From the NCBI RefSeq assembly GCF_900104095.1, contig NZ_FNJO01000008.1, positions 233,736-297,735 on the forward strand: a DNA stretch of 64,000 nucleotides. The letters run 5' to 3'. Position 1 is the first letter of the stretch, and each line of letters opens with the position of its first letter. The translations under genes were made by a program, and so were the position numbers. The notes beneath the pieces were generated by a model that was not told the DNA's origin, did not search any database, and saw only the letters and a list, made by a program, of their open reading frames with translations. Of this stretch, positions 37,688 to 49,692 are shown piece after piece. Origin of the DNA: Ralstonia sp. 25mfcol4.1. GTDB taxonomy: Bacteria > Pseudomonadota > Gammaproteobacteria > Burkholderiales > Burkholderiaceae.

Positions 37688-38590
37688 TCAGCGACGGTCG
37701 ATCTTCGGGTCCAGCGCATCGCGCAGGCCGTCGCCAAGCAGGTTGAAAGCCAGCACGGTCAGGAAGATCGCCAGGCTCGGGAAGATGGCCACGTGCGGCG
37801 CGGTTACCATGTCGGCGCGCGCCTGGCTCAGCATCGCGCCCCATTCCGGCGTGGGCGGCTGTGCGCCGAGGCCGATGAACGACAGGCCCGCGGCCGTGAT
37901 GATAGACGTACCGATCCGCATCGAAAAATAGACCACGATCGACGACACGGTACCCGGCAGGATATGGCGCATCAGGATGGTCCAGTCGGACGCCCCGATA
38001 CTGCGCGCCGCCTCCACATAGGTCAGGCGCTTGAGCATCAGCGTGTTGCCGCGCACCAGGCGGGCAAATGCCGGCACGCTGAACACGGCCACGGCCATGA
38101 TCACGTTGACCATGCCGTTGCCCAGGATGGCCACGATGGCGATGGCCAGCAGGATGCCGGGGAAGGCGAACAGCACGTCGCAGATGCGCGTGACGATGCG
38201 GTCCCACCAGCCTTCGTAATAGCCGGCCAGCAGGCCCAGCAGCGTGCCGATGATGGCGCCGATCACCACCGAGAACACGCCGGCGGCCAGCGAAATGCGC
38301 GTGCCGGCCAGGATCCGGCTGAAGATGTCGCGTCCCAGCGAATCGACCCCCATCCAGTGGGCAGCCGACGGCCCCGCGTTCAGCGCGTCGTAGTCGAAGT
38401 AGTTCTCGGGGTCGTACGGCACGATGTGGGGCGCCAGGATGGCGACCACCACCAGCAGCAGCACAAAGACGCCGGCGACCAGCGCCAGATGCTGCTTGCG
38501 GAATTTGCGCCAGAACTCGGTCCAGGGCGTACGGACGGATTCGGTGGCCGAAGCCGGCGTGGCGGTGGCAGACGTGGAAAGCTCGGTCAT
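37688..38590 (-). CDS. gsiD: Peptide/glutathione ABC transporter permease GsiD
   Basis: Second inner-membrane permease (DppC/OppC family), 300 residues, with about six membrane segments and an N-terminal extension [21 protein letters not shown] typical of DppC-like subunits. The EAA loop is visible as [23 protein letters not shown]. It pairs with GsiC and the double ATPase GsiA. By gene order (iaaA-gsiABCD as in E. coli) the system is called Gsi-like, but the actual peptide may differ from glutathione. Confidence 0.9.
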   Translation of the reverse strand: MTELSTSATATPASATESVRTPWTEFWRKFRKQHLALVAGVFVLLLVVVAILAPHIVPYDPENYFDYDALNAGPSAAHWMGVDSLGRDIFSRILAGTRISLAAGVFSVVIGAIIGTLLGLLAGYYEGWWDRIVTRICDVLFAFPGILLAIAIVAILGNGMVNVIMAVAVFSVPAFARLVRGNTLMLKRLTYVEAARSIGASDWTILMRHILPGTVSSIVVYFSMRIGTSIITAAGLSFIGLGAQPPTPEWGAMLSQARADMVTAPHVAIFPSLAIFLTVLAFNLLGDGLRDALDPKIDRR

Positions 38591-38600
38591 GTCAGCCTCC

Positions 38601-39521
38601 TTACTTGTAGCGAATGGTGGGGTTGATCACGGTGTACAGCAGGTCCACCACCAGATTGATCAGGATGAATTCCAGCGAGAACAGCAGCACTTCTGCCTGG
38701 ATCACGGGGTAGTCGCGCATTTCCACGGCATCCACCAGCAGACGGCCCAGGCCCGGCCAGTTGAACACCATCTCCACCAGGATCGAGCCGCCCAGCAGGA
38801 AGCCGAACTGCAGGCCCATCATCGTCACCACCGGAATCATGGCGTTACGCAGCGCGTGCTTGATGACCACCACGGTCTCCCGCACGCCCTTGGCGCGCGC
38901 GGTGCGCACGAAGTCTTCCTGCAGCACCTCGATGAACGACGCGCGCGTGAACCGCGCCATCACGGCGGCCACGGCGGCGCCCAGCGTCAGCGACGGCAGG
39001 ATGTAGTGCTTCCAGCTGTCGGCGCCGATCGACGGCAGCCAGCCCAGCTGCACCGAGAAGATTTCCATCAGCAGCATGCCCAGCGCAAACGCCGGGAACG
39101 AAATACCCGATACGGCCAGCGTCATGCCCAGGCGGTCGGGCCACTTGTTGCGCCATACGGCCGAACTGATGCCGATGGCCATGCCGAAAATCACCGCCCA
39201 GACCATCGACGTGACGGTCAGGTACAGCGTCGGCAGGAAGCGCTCACCGATTTCCTGCGAAACCGGGCGCTTGGAGCGCAGCGATGTACCGAACTCTCCC
39301 TGCAGGGCATTCGTGAAGAAGCGCACGAACTGCTCGTGCATCGGGCGGTCCAGCCCCAGGTCCTTGCGGACCAGTTCGACAGTGGCCTGATCGGCTTCCG
39401 GGCCTGCGGCCAGCCGCGCCGGATCGCCGGGCAGCAGGTGGACGAACAGGAATACCAGCACTGCCACCAGCAGCATCGTCGGTATGACGCCCAGAAATCG
39501 TTTGAGGAAGTAATTCAGCAT
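38601..39521 (-). CDS. gsiC: Peptide/glutathione ABC transporter permease GsiC
   Basis: First inner-membrane permease (DppB/OppB family), 306 residues, with the usual start [34 protein letters not shown] and the EAA-loop sequence [24 protein letters not shown]. The C-terminus [16 protein letters not shown] is standard. It is 10 bases upstream of gsiD and 302 bases downstream of gsiB; the gap holds REP-like sequence. Confidence 0.92.
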   Translation of the reverse strand: MLNYFLKRFLGVIPTMLLVAVLVFLFVHLLPGDPARLAAGPEADQATVELVRKDLGLDRPMHEQFVRFFTNALQGEFGTSLRSKRPVSQEIGERFLPTLYLTVTSMVWAVIFGMAIGISSAVWRNKWPDRLGMTLAVSGISFPAFALGMLLMEIFSVQLGWLPSIGADSWKHYILPSLTLGAAVAAVMARFTRASFIEVLQEDFVRTARAKGVRETVVVIKHALRNAMIPVVTMMGLQFGFLLGGSILVEMVFNWPGLGRLLVDAVEMRDYPVIQAEVLLFSLEFILINLVVDLLYTVINPTIRYK

Positions 39522-39823
39522 CCTGACACCAGAAAACCAGAAATTTGAGACCGATGGCCGCCCGCCCTTTCACCCCGCATACACGGGCAGGCGGCCTCTC
39601 GGCTTACCGCATTTATAAACAGCTTGTTATGCACTGCTTACCGCGACTGCTACCACTTCTACTGCACCAGCTCCCCTCGTCCGCACGCGGCAGAGGGGTT
39701 GGGGAAGAGGGCCTGGAGGCTCTGCTTGCCGACATGCCGCAATTTGAACCGCCCTCCCCTTTCCCCCGCCCCCCCTCCCGCCCAAGCGGGAGAGGGGCGA
39801 AAAACAGCCAGTCTGCGCAACGC
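39522..39823. other. Noncoding gap between gsiB and gsiC
   Basis: About 300 bases with no convincing gene. It contains a degenerate and a clear REP-like palindrome. These may process or stabilise the upstream mRNA so that the binding protein is made in excess over the permeases. Confidence 0.55.
39772..39797. repeat. REP-like palindrome, copy 2
   Basis: Inverted repeat with core arms CTCCCGC/GCGGGAG (39775-39781 and 39786-39792) and GC-rich flanks, of the same type as copies at 10430 and 47499. A weaker relative lies at about 39671-39697. Confidence 0.6.
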
Positions 39824-41374
39824 TTACTGCTTGATGTCGATCTCGTCGAAGTTGAACGAGCCGTCAGGCATCACGTAGGCGCCGGTCAGGCGCTTGGCGC
39901 GGGCGTACAGGATCTTCTCGGTGACCAGGAAGGCCCACGGCGCGTCGTTCCAGATGCGTTGCTGGGCATCCTTGTACAGCTTGGCCTTCTCGGCACGATC
40001 GGTCGTACGCAGTGCGCCGGCGATGTCGGCATCCACCTGATCGTTCTTGTAGTACGCCGTGTTCAGCAGCTTCGGCGGCATCGATTCCGACGCCAGCAGC
40101 GGACGCAGCGCCCAGTCCGACTCACCGGTCGACGACGACCAGCCCACGTAGTACATGCGCACCCCGGCTTCTTCGGGCTTCTGCACCGATTCCACGCGCT
40201 CCACGCGCTGGCCGGCTTCCAGGGCCAGCACCTGGGCCTTGATGCCCACCTGCTGCAGCTGCTGCTGCACGAACTGGATCACCTTCTGCGCGGTGGTGTG
40301 GTTATAGGCCGACCACAGCGTGGTCTCGAAACCGTTCGGGTAGCCAGCCTCCTTCAGCAGTTCGCGTGCCTTGGCCGGGTTGTACGGCCACGGGCCCAGC
40401 TTCTCGGCGTAGTCCACGCCATGCGGCACCACGCCATCGGCCGGCACGGCGTGGCCGGCGAAGGCCACCTTGGCCAGTGCTTCCTTGTTGATGGCGTAGT
40501 TGATGGCCTGGCGCACCTTCGGGTCGTTGAACGGCTTCACCGTCGTGTTCAGCGACAGATAACGCTGGATGATCGACGGCGAATCGATCAGGTCCACCTT
40601 CGGGCTGGCCTTGAGCACGGCGGCCTGCTCGAACGGAATGCTGAACGCGAAGTCAGCCTCGCCCGTCTGCATCACGGCCGAACGCGTGTTGTTGTCCACC
40701 ACGGGCTTCCACGTGATCGTGTCGATCTTCGGATAGCCCGTCTTCCAGTAGCCGGCAAACTTCTTGCCCTTCAGGTAGTCGGTCTGCTTCCACTCCACGA
40801 ACTCGAACGGGCCGGTGCCCACCGGGTGGAAGGCAATTTCCTTGCCGTACTTCTTCAGCGCGGTCGGGCTGATCATCACGGCCGACGGGTGGGCCAGCAC
40901 GTTGATGAACGGCGAGAACGGCTCCTTGAGCGTCACGCGCGCGGTGTACGGGTCAACCACCTCGGTCTTGGCCACGCGGTTGAACAGCGTGTAGCGCTTG
41001 AGCTTGTTGGCCGGATCGGTCACGCGATCCAGGTTGGCCTTGACGGCCGTGGCATCGAACGTGGTGCCGTCGTGGAACTTGATGTTCTTCTTCAGCTTGA
41101 ACGTGTAGACCAGGCCGTCCTTGCTGACGTCATAGCTTTCGGCCAGCACGTTGACCAGCTTCAGGTCCTTGTCGAAGCCGAACAGGCCCTGGTAGAACGA
41201 TTTGGTGGCGGCCTGCGACAGCGTGTCGTTGGCGTCGTACGGGTCGAGCGTGGTGAACGTCGAATACACGGCCATCACCGCATCCTTGGCGGCAAAGGCC
41301 GGGGCGGCGGCCAGCATACCCATGGCGCCGACTGCGGCAGCACCGGCCATCAGCCGGAAAGAAACCTTGGACAT
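39824..41374 (-). CDS. gsiB: Peptide/glutathione ABC transporter substrate-binding protein GsiB
   Basis: Periplasmic binding protein of 516 residues (SBP_bac_5 family). The start at 41374 has an AGGAGA site and gives a Sec signal peptide ending AAPAFA-A. Typical family stretches are TLDPYDAND near the mature N-terminus, [19 protein letters not shown], and [14 protein letters not shown]. The upstream open frame is an artefact. The high-affinity ligand is expected to be a short peptide; the E. coli homologue binds glutathione. Confidence 0.93.
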   Translation of the reverse strand: MSKVSFRLMAGAAAVGAMGMLAAAPAFAAKDAVMAVYSTFTTLDPYDANDTLSQAATKSFYQGLFGFDKDLKLVNVLAESYDVSKDGLVYTFKLKKNIKFHDGTTFDATAVKANLDRVTDPANKLKRYTLFNRVAKTEVVDPYTARVTLKEPFSPFINVLAHPSAVMISPTALKKYGKEIAFHPVGTGPFEFVEWKQTDYLKGKKFAGYWKTGYPKIDTITWKPVVDNNTRSAVMQTGEADFAFSIPFEQAAVLKASPKVDLIDSPSIIQRYLSLNTTVKPFNDPKVRQAINYAINKEALAKVAFAGHAVPADGVVPHGVDYAEKLGPWPYNPAKARELLKEAGYPNGFETTLWSAYNHTTAQKVIQFVQQQLQQVGIKAQVLALEAGQRVERVESVQKPEEAGVRMYYVGWSSSTGESDWALRPLLASESMPPKLLNTAYYKNDQVDADIAGALRTTDRAEKAKLYKDAQQRIWNDAPWAFLVTEKILYARAKRLTGAYVMPDGSFNFDEIDIKQ

Positions 41375-41439
41375 CTCTTCTCCTCTATCGGGAAAGCAGG
41401 AATACAGGGGATACAGCGACTTCGGTACTACGGAATCGG

Positions 41440-43332
<1,893 letters not shown>

Positions 43333-43333
43333 A

Positions 43334-44311
43334 TCAGCCGTAAATCCAGACGTTGACCGGTTCGCCGACGCGGGCCAGGCCGCGATACATGCCTTCGGTG
43401 TTGAACGGCAGCGTCACGTTGCCCGCGCGATCGACCGCGATCAGGCCGCCGCGGCCATGGATGGCCGGCAGCTTCTCCATGACCACGCGGCGCGCCGACT
43501 CCTCCAGCGACAAACCCGCGTAGCGCATCTGCGCCGACACGTCGAACGCAGCCGCCGTGCGGATGAACATCTCGCCGGTGCCGGTGGCCGATACGGCCGC
43601 CACGTCATCCGCATAGCAGCCGGCGCCCAGCACCGGCGTATCGCCCACGCGGCCTACCTGCTTGTTGGTCACGCCGCCGGTAGACGTTGCCGCGGCCAGG
43701 TTGCCGTTGGCATCGCAGGCCACGGCGCCGACCGTGCCGAACTTCTTGTCCGCATCGAGCGGATCGCCCTTGCCTTCCTGCGCGGCCCTGGCGGCCAGCG
43801 CGGCGGCATCGTGATCCAGCAGCGCCATGCCGGTGGTGCCCTGGGCGCGCTGCCACTGATCGTAGCGGGCCTGCGTGAAGTAGTATTCCGGCGCCACCAG
43901 CTCCAGTCCTTGCGCTTCGGCAAAAGCCTCGGCCCCTTCGCCGGCAAACAGCACATGCTCGCTCTTTTCCAGCACGGCGCGCGCGGCCAGCACCGGATTG
44001 CGCAGGCGCTTGACGCAGGCCACGGCGCCGGCGTTCAGCGTGGCGCCATCCATGACCGATGCATCGAGCTCGTAAGTACCGGCGTGCGTCAGCACGGCGC
44101 CCTTGCCGGCGTTGAACAGCGGGCATTCTTCGAGCAGGCGCACGGCTTCGGTCACGGCGTCCAGCGCGCTGCCGCCTTCGGCAAGCACGCGCTGGCCGGC
44201 CAGCAGCACCTGTTCCAGCGCGGTGGTGTATTCGCGTTCGCGGTTGGCGTCCATGGCCGCACGGGTGATCGTGCCGGCGCCGCCGTGGATGGCGATAACA
44301 GCTTGAGGCAT
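43334..44311 (-). CDS. iaaA: Isoaspartyl peptidase/L-asparaginase (IaaA)
   Basis: Plant-type asparaginase with N-terminal nucleophile mechanism, 325 residues from ATG 44311. The precursor is expected to self-cleave before Thr193 in [12 protein letters not shown], releasing the nucleophile. The substrate-binding [11 protein letters not shown] and TGTGE segments and the front AIHGGAGT are present. It hydrolyses isoaspartyl (beta-Asp) dipeptides from damaged protein, and L-asparagine weakly. The place directly ahead of gsiA is the same as in E. coli. A longer frame to 44470 is unsupported. Confidence 0.94.
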   Translation of the reverse strand: MPQAVIAIHGGAGTITRAAMDANREREYTTALEQVLLAGQRVLAEGGSALDAVTEAVRLLEECPLFNAGKGAVLTHAGTYELDASVMDGATLNAGAVACVKRLRNPVLAARAVLEKSEHVLFAGEGAEAFAEAQGLELVAPEYYFTQARYDQWQRAQGTTGMALLDHDAAALAARAAQEGKGDPLDADKKFGTVGAVACDANGNLAAATSTGGVTNKQVGRVGDTPVLGAGCYADDVAAVSATGTGEMFIRTAAAFDVSAQMRYAGLSLEESARRVVMEKLPAIHGRGGLIAVDRAGNVTLPFNTEGMYRGLARVGEPVNVWIYG

Positions 44312-44337
44312 AGGTCCTTCTACTTCCCTTCTTGACT

Positions 44338-45240
44338 TCAGTCTGAGGATTTCTGCGCGCCGCGGTCGTCGCGCGCACCGTGCGCGCCGTACAGCCACGG
44401 CAGCAGGAATTCGGTCATCTCGGCCGCCGCCTTCACCGCGCGCACCGACCGGTAGGACACCGCCCCGCACAGCGCCTCGATCAGCGCCAGCACCGTGGCT
44501 TCCGAATTGGCCGACAGGCGGTTGCCGGCGTTGGCGTAGAGCGAAATATCGGCCAGCGGCGCCAGCGGCGAGGTCGGGCCATCGGTCAGCGCCAGCAGCC
44601 GGCCGCCATGCGCCTTCACCCGCTGCGCCAGCTTCATCGAATCGGTCACATAACGCGGAAAGGCGATGCAGACCACCAGGTCCTTCGGCGTCAGCTTGAA
44701 CAGCTGCCGCGCCGCGTGCGACGCCCCGCCCACCGTCGACACCGATGTCACCATCCGGCAGTGCATTTCCAGTCCGTGCTGCATCAGGCCGGCCAGGTAA
44801 CCGCTGGCGCCAAAGCCCATCACGTAGACGCGCTCGGCTTGCAGGATGGCATCGACGGCCCGCTCGATCGACTCCGGATCGAGGTTGCGGCGCGTGGATT
44901 CCAGGTTGCGGGCACCATCCTCCAGCGAGGCGGCAAACACGTCGGCCACGGTGCTCGGACGCGCCAGTTCGTCGCGCAGCCGTTCCACCGGCGCGAGCGT
45001 GGCCTCGAATCCGCGCACCAGTTCGGCGCGAAACTGCGGATAGCCCTCGAAGCCCAGCGCCTTGGCGAAACGGTTGGCGGTGGCTACCGACACCTCCACG
45101 GCCGCGGCGAATTCGTCGATCCGCATCGTGGCCGCGCGAAACAGGTTGTCCAGCACGTAGTTCGCCATGCGCTGGTGCGCGGGCGTCAGCGTGGGCAAGG
45201 CGCGTGCGATGCGTTCGGAAATCGTCTGGCCGCTGGACAT
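44338..45240 (-). CDS. MurR/RpiR family transcriptional regulator
   Basis: DNA-binding regulator of 300 residues: N-terminal HTH_6 domain (to ~80; includes IDEFAAAVEVSVATANRFAKALGFEGYPQFR) and a SIS sugar-phosphate-binding domain (VYVMGFGASGYLAGLMQHGLEM, then ALTDGPTSPLAPLADISLY). The start at 45240 gives MSSGQTISERI. It lies 26 bases before iaaA in the same direction and so probably heads the operon and controls it. A 16-bp palindrome resembling HexR sites lies 100 bases upstream. SIS ligands in this family are often sugar phosphates such as MurNAc-6-P. Confidence 0.9.
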   Translation of the reverse strand: MSSGQTISERIARALPTLTPAHQRMANYVLDNLFRAATMRIDEFAAAVEVSVATANRFAKALGFEGYPQFRAELVRGFEATLAPVERLRDELARPSTVADVFAASLEDGARNLESTRRNLDPESIERAVDAILQAERVYVMGFGASGYLAGLMQHGLEMHCRMVTSVSTVGGASHAARQLFKLTPKDLVVCIAFPRYVTDSMKLAQRVKAHGGRLLALTDGPTSPLAPLADISLYANAGNRLSANSEATVLALIEALCGAVSYRSVRAVKAAAEMTEFLLPWLYGAHGARDDRGAQKSSD

Positions 45241-45550
45241 GTCAGGACGTCGGGTATGGGTTGGCACCGCCTTGAAGCATCGCCAACAGCACTGGCGACG
45301 CTCCGGCAATGAAAAGGCACTTTCGCAGTGCAGCAAGCAATGTAAATAAATTTACACGCAAATGGCGTGCCCGCAATGACCTAAGTGGCGGAATACGGGA
45401 AATCCCTCAATACATGGAAGCGGACATGCAAGCCGACTGAAAGCCGGCGGCCGACCGCCGGCGGTGACGGGCCAATGGCCCCCGGCGCGCTACAATGCCG
45501 GCCTGCCGAACGATCGGCTGCCCTGCACCACCCAGCTCGAACCCTTTCAC
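45241..45550. promoter_or_regulatory. Divergent region between RpiR gene and ABC-F gene
   Basis: About 310 noncoding bases that must hold the promoters of the RpiR/peptide operon and of the ABC-F gene. It contains the palindrome at 45341-45356, a perfect 8-bp GC hairpin at 45443-45462 and a TACAAT box at 45491-45496 that could be the -10 for the ABC-F gene. No good -35 is visible. Confidence 0.5.
45341..45356. promoter_or_regulatory. Candidate RpiR operator palindrome
   Basis: TGTAAATAAATTTACA: seven-base arms around AA, in otherwise GC-rich DNA. It resembles the consensus for HexR (TGTAATTAAATTACA), another RpiR-family regulator, and lies 100 bases upstream of the RpiR gene, suggesting autoregulation and control of the operon. 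Confidence 0.55.
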
Positions 45551-47473
45551 GTGATACGAATCGACCAGCTTGTCCTCCAGCGCGGCACCAAGGTGCTGTT
45601 CGACCACACCAGCGTGACGCTCAACCCCGGAGAGCGCGTGGGCCTTGTCGGCGCCAACGGCAGCGGCAAGTCCACCCTGTTCGCGATGCTGCGCGGCGAA
45701 CTGCACGCCGATGGCGGCGATGTGACCGTGCCCACCCAATGGCGTATCGCATATGTGGCGCAAGAGACACCGGCAGTGGATCGTACGGCCGTGGATTACG
45801 TGATCGATGGCGACACGCGGCTGCGCGAGATCGAATCGCGCATCGCCGCCGCGCAGGCCAGCGGCGACGGCTCGGCCGAAGCCGAGGCCCACGGCGCCTA
45901 TGCCGATGCCGATGGCTATACCGCCGCCGCGCGCGCCGAGGCGCTGTTGCTTGGCCTGGGTTTCACGCTGCCGCAGGTGACGCAGCCGGTCGCATCGTTT
46001 TCGGGCGGCTGGCGCATGCGCCTGAACCTGGCGCAGGCGCTGATGTGTCCGTCCGACCTGCTGCTGCTCGACGAACCGACCAACCACCTGGATCTGGACG
46101 CCATCGTCTGGCTCGAAGACTGGCTGGCCCGCTACCCGGGCACACTGGTGATGATTTCGCACGACCGCGAATTTCTCGATGCGATCTGCACCGTCACAGT
46201 GCATATCGAGAACCAGCAGCTCAAGCGGTACGGCGGCAACTACACGCTGTTCGAGACAATGCGGCTGCAGCAGATGGCCCAGCAGCAGGCCGCCTACACG
46301 CGCCAGCAAAAGGAAATCGCGCACCTGGAATCGTTCATCACGCGCTTCAAGGCCAAGGCCACTAAGGCGCGCCAGGCACAGAGCCGAGTCAAGGCACTGG
46401 AGAAGATGGAACGGCTGGCCCCGGTACACGTCGCAGCCGGCTTCGCATTCGAATTCCGCGAGCCCGATTCGGCGCCCAACCCGATGATGGTGCTCGACCA
46501 CGTCGACTGCGGCTACGCCGAAGCCGACCCGCCCGTGACCATCCTGCACAAGTTGATGCTGTCGATCCAGAACGGCCAGCGCATCGGCCTGCTGGGCGCC
46601 AATGGCCAGGGCAAGTCGACGCTGGTCAAGACGCTGGCCGGCACGCAGCCCGCGCTCAACGGCACGGTGCGGCTCGGCAAGGGCCTGGTCATCGGCTATT
46701 TCGCCCAGCATCAGCTGGAAACCCTGCGCGACCACGATTCGCCGCTGCAGCACCTGGCGCGGCTGGCCCCCGACGTGCGCGAGCAGGAACTGCGCGACTT
46801 CCTGGGCAGCTTCAATTTCCGCGGCGACATGGCCACTTCGCCAATCGAGCCGTTCTCGGGCGGCGAGAAGGCCCGGCTGGCCCTGTCGCTGATCGTCTGG
46901 CAAAAGCCCAACCTGCTGCTGCTCGACGAACCGACCAACCACCTGGACCTGGACACGCGCGAGGCGCTGACCATGGCGCTGGCCCAGTTCGAGGGCACGC
47001 TGATCCTGGTCTCGCACGACCGGCACCTGCTGCGCGCCACGTCCGACCAGTTCATGCTGGTGGCCGACGGCACCATCAAGCCATTCGACGGCGACCTGGA
47101 CGACTATCGCGACTGGCTGCTGCAACAGGCCGCCGCCAAGCGCAATGCCGCCACGGCCGCGCACGCCGCCGAGGCCACGCCGGCGGTCAATCGACGCGAT
47201 CAGCGCCGCGCCGAGGCCGACGAACGGCAGCGGCTGTCGGTGCTGCGCAAGCCGCTGGCCAAGGAACTGGAAAAGGTGGAGAAGCGGATGTCGGTGCTGC
47301 AGGCCGACAAGACCGTGATCGACGCCTTCATGGCCGAATCTTCAAGCTACGAAGACGCCAACAAGGCGAAGCTGATGGAGATGCTCAAGCGCCAGGCCGA
47401 GGTCACTGGCGAGCTGGATCAGTTGGAGGAACGCTGGCTGGAACTGCAGGAGCAGATCGAGCAGATCGCGTAA
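45551..47473 (+). CDS. ABC-F family ATPase (YheS-like)
   Basis: Soluble tandem ATPase of 640 residues acting on ribosomes, not a transporter. It starts at GTG 45551 (the upstream frame has no relation to the family). Two ABC domains have Walker A GANGSGKST and GANGQGKST and signatures FSGGWRMRL and FSGGEKARL. They are joined by the ~80-residue interdomain linker of the family (QQKEIAHLESFITRFKAKATKARQAQSR). A C-terminal coiled coil (after residue ~555) resembles that of YheS. ABC-F proteins rescue or regulate stalled translation. Monocistronic; a dsbB gene converges from the right. Confidence 0.92.
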   Translation: MIRIDQLVLQRGTKVLFDHTSVTLNPGERVGLVGANGSGKSTLFAMLRGELHADGGDVTVPTQWRIAYVAQETPAVDRTAVDYVIDGDTRLREIESRIAAAQASGDGSAEAEAHGAYADADGYTAAARAEALLLGLGFTLPQVTQPVASFSGGWRMRLNLAQALMCPSDLLLLDEPTNHLDLDAIVWLEDWLARYPGTLVMISHDREFLDAICTVTVHIENQQLKRYGGNYTLFETMRLQQMAQQQAAYTRQQKEIAHLESFITRFKAKATKARQAQSRVKALEKMERLAPVHVAAGFAFEFREPDSAPNPMMVLDHVDCGYAEADPPVTILHKLMLSIQNGQRIGLLGANGQGKSTLVKTLAGTQPALNGTVRLGKGLVIGYFAQHQLETLRDHDSPLQHLARLAPDVREQELRDFLGSFNFRGDMATSPIEPFSGGEKARLALSLIVWQKPNLLLLDEPTNHLDLDTREALTMALAQFEGTLILVSHDRHLLRATSDQFMLVADGTIKPFDGDLDDYRDWLLQQAAAKRNAATAAHAAEATPAVNRRDQRRAEADERQRLSVLRKPLAKELEKVEKRMSVLQADKTVIDAFMAESSSYEDANKAKLMEMLKRQAEVTGELDQLEERWLELQEQIEQIA

Positions 47474-47498
47474 TACCTGTCGCGCCCTGGATGTGCTC

Positions 47499-47522
47499 CC
47501 CTCTCCCGCGTGCGGGCGAGGG
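47499..47522. repeat. REP-like palindrome, copy 3
   Basis: Eleven-base arms with one mismatch and a GT spacer, nearly the same sequence as the copy at 10430-10453. It lies between the convergent ABC-F and dsbB genes, where it may serve as a weak terminator. Confidence 0.6.
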
Positions 47523-47549
47523 AAGAAAAAACCGGGGAGGAAACGAGGG

Positions 47550-48035
47550 TCAGCGGTAGTTCTTCTCGCGGCGGATCAGCCCCACCGCCAGCGTCAGCGT
47601 GAGAATCACGAGCCAGATCAGCGACCAGGCCGGAATCGACAGGCCGAACAGCGGCGGCAGCGGTGCCGTGCACAGGCCGTCCGAATAGAACACCTGCGGC
47701 AGCAGCTTGGCCGTGGGCAGCGCGTTGACCCAGTTTTCCAGCGGATCGATGCCGCACGATGCCTTGGGGTTCAGCAGCAGCGACACGTGGTAACCGGCCA
47801 CCGCGATACCGGCCACGCCGGACAGCATGCCCAGCCCCTGCCACAGCGTGCGCGTGTTCTGCGCGATCGCGGCCAGCAGCGAGAACAGGCCGATGCCCAC
47901 GAACGCAAATCGCTGCATGATGCAGAGCGGGCACGGCTGATAGCCCTCCACGTACTGCATGTACAGCGCGGCACCGAGCAACGCGAACGAGACCACGGCG
48001 ATCAGCAGGAAATAGGCGCGAGAATTGGCTTGCAT
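47550..48035 (-). CDS. dsbB: Disulfide bond formation protein DsbB
   Basis: Inner-membrane quinone reductase of 161 residues, four membrane segments, which re-oxidises DsbA. The redox pair CPLC sits at C35/C38 in the first periplasmic loop and the second pair is C94 and C122 in the second loop, as expected. The start MQANSRAYF at 48035 is preferred over the open frame to 48122, whose extra residues are not conserved. DsbA itself is not in the window. Confidence 0.94.
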   Translation of the reverse strand: MQANSRAYFLLIAVVSFALLGAALYMQYVEGYQPCPLCIMQRFAFVGIGLFSLLAAIAQNTRTLWQGLGMLSGVAGIAVAGYHVSLLLNPKASCGIDPLENWVNALPTAKLLPQVFYSDGLCTAPLPPLFGLSIPAWSLIWLVILTLTLAVGLIRREKNYR

Positions 48036-48150
48036 GGGTGTGTCGAGGGCAGGAATGGCTTCGACGCGAATTATTACCCATTTTCCGTTGCGGCACCGGG
48101 GTGCCCGCGCAATCCGCCACAACCTGCAGTGTGGCGGATTGACGCACCCG

Positions 48151-48210
48151 CCCTCACCCGCCCTAAGCCGCCCTCAGCCGCCCTCAGCCGCCCTCACCCG
48201 CCCTCACCCG
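48151..48210. repeat. Decanucleotide tandem repeat, six units
   Basis: Six exact 10-base units CCCTCACCCG/CCCTCAGCCG (one unit has CCCTAAGCCG), between dsbB and the MFS gene. The adjoining bases continue the pattern loosely. Noncoding; likely a slippage-prone minisatellite. Confidence 0.9.
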
Positions 48211-48248
48211 CGCCCGGCCGGTCAACTTGCCCGCCCGCGCCCGATCCG

Positions 48249-49535
48249 TCAGCCTGCCGCCGGCGCGCCCAGGTATCGCTTGCGCCAGGGCTTCAGCACG
48301 GCAATGGCCAGCACCGCCGTGACGATGTCGAGCGTGATGGCCACGCCGAAGACCGGCATCCAGCTACCCATGCGCTCGTGCATCAGCGCTGCCAGCGGGC
48401 CGCCGAAGATCGAGCCAATCCCTTGCGAGATATAGAGCCAGCCGTAGTTGGTCGTGGCGAATTTCGTCCCGAACGTGTCGGTCAGCGTCGAGGGGAACAG
48501 CGAGAAGATCTCGCCCCAGCCCAGAAACACCACGCCGGACAGCAGCACGAACAGCACTGCGTTCTCGCGCGTCAGCAGCCACAGCGTCATGGCCACCGCT
48601 TCCAGCGCAAAGGCGAAGCACATCGTATTTTCACGACCCCAGCGATCCGAGATCCAACCGAACATCGGTCGCGTCAGCCCGTTGGTCAGGCGGTCGATGG
48701 TCAGCGCCAGCGGCAGCGCGGCCATGCCGAACACCACGGCGTTTGACACCCCGAAATCCTTGGCGAACGCTGCCATCTGCGATGTGACCATCAGGCCCGA
48801 GGTCGACATCATCGTCATCATCGCGAACAGCAGCCAGAACAGCGGCGTCTTGAGCATCTTGCGGGTCGGCACGTCGGCCACGTTCGACGGCGTGTAGGCC
48901 GGCCGCACCGCCAGTTGCTCGCCGGCGGCCGGCGCGCGCAGCCCCTGCGACGCCAGGAAGCCAATCACCGCGAAGATCAGGCCGAACTGCCAGAGCGTCG
49001 ATTCCAGCCCCTTGCCCGCCAGCGCGGCGGCAATCGGGAAGGTGGTCAGGATGGCGCCCATGCCATAGCCAGCCGCGACCATGCCCACCGCAAAGCCGCG
49101 CCGGTCAGGGAACCAGCGCACCATCTGACCCACCACGCCCACGTAGACGATGCCCGTGCCGAGCCCGCCCACCACGCCGTAGGTCAGATACAGCATGCTC
49201 ACGCTCTGCGCCGACGCGGCCAGCACCCACGACAGGCCCGACAGCACCGTGCCCAGCGCGATCAGGCGGCGCGGCCCGAACCGTTCGATCATCGCGCCCT
49301 GGAACGGCGAGAAAAACGTTTGCAGCACGATCAACAGCGAGAACGTGACCTGCAGCTCCGACAGCGGCACGCCCAGCTTGGCCGACAGCGGCTTGGTGAA
49401 CAGCGTCCAGACATACTGCGGACTGGAAATCGCCATCATGCACACGAGCCCCAGCAGCAGCTGCAGCCAGCGCGTGCGCGCCAGCGGCACGGCGTGCGGC
49501 ACACCCAGGGCCGCGTTATCAGCAACGGTACGCAT
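48249..49535 (-). CDS. MFS transporter, oxalate/formate antiporter-like (OFA)
   Basis: Inner-membrane carrier of 428 residues, 12 predicted segments, with an AAGGAG site before the ATG. The QYVWTLFTKPLSAKLGV opening and the GGLGTGIVYVG and FPDRRGFAVGMVAAGYGMG segments are typical of the OFA family. It lies downstream of the gamma-glutamyltransferase homologue and the GntR regulator, reading in the same direction, so it may take up the substrate or export the product of that enzyme. Substrate unknown. Confidence 0.9.
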   Translation of the reverse strand: MRTVADNAALGVPHAVPLARTRWLQLLLGLVCMMAISSPQYVWTLFTKPLSAKLGVPLSELQVTFSLLIVLQTFFSPFQGAMIERFGPRRLIALGTVLSGLSWVLAASAQSVSMLYLTYGVVGGLGTGIVYVGVVGQMVRWFPDRRGFAVGMVAAGYGMGAILTTFPIAAALAGKGLESTLWQFGLIFAVIGFLASQGLRAPAAGEQLAVRPAYTPSNVADVPTRKMLKTPLFWLLFAMMTMMSTSGLMVTSQMAAFAKDFGVSNAVVFGMAALPLALTIDRLTNGLTRPMFGWISDRWGRENTMCFAFALEAVAMTLWLLTRENAVLFVLLSGVVFLGWGEIFSLFPSTLTDTFGTKFATTNYGWLYISQGIGSIFGGPLAALMHERMGSWMPVFGVAITLDIVTAVLAIAVLKPWRKRYLGAPAAG

Positions 49536-49648
49536 CGAACCACTCCTTCAGACAGACTTCGAGAGAGACGCGTGGCCATGCGGCGCCACGCCTTGTTGGA
49601 ATCCATTGCGGGGCGGCGCCCGGCTCGTCACTCGGCCGCCGCGCGTTA

Positions 49649-49692
49649 ACCACGCGTTCACCATGCGCTCACCATGCGTTCACCACGCGGCC
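49649..49692. repeat. 11-base tandem repeat at the 3' end of the GGT gene
   Basis: Four units of the form ACCAYGCGYTC (last unit divergent) overlap the stop codon region of the gamma-glutamyltransferase gene. Copy changes here could alter the last codons. Confidence 0.75.

Noticed and set aside
44312..44470. N-terminal extension of the isoaspartyl peptidase frame
   Set aside because: Arg/Gly-rich, overlaps the RpiR gene; family proteins start at the AIHGGAGT region, matching ATG 44311.
48151..48210. Decanucleotide array considered as an origin iteron set
   Set aside because: GC-only units with no AT-rich unwinding region and no replication gene nearby.
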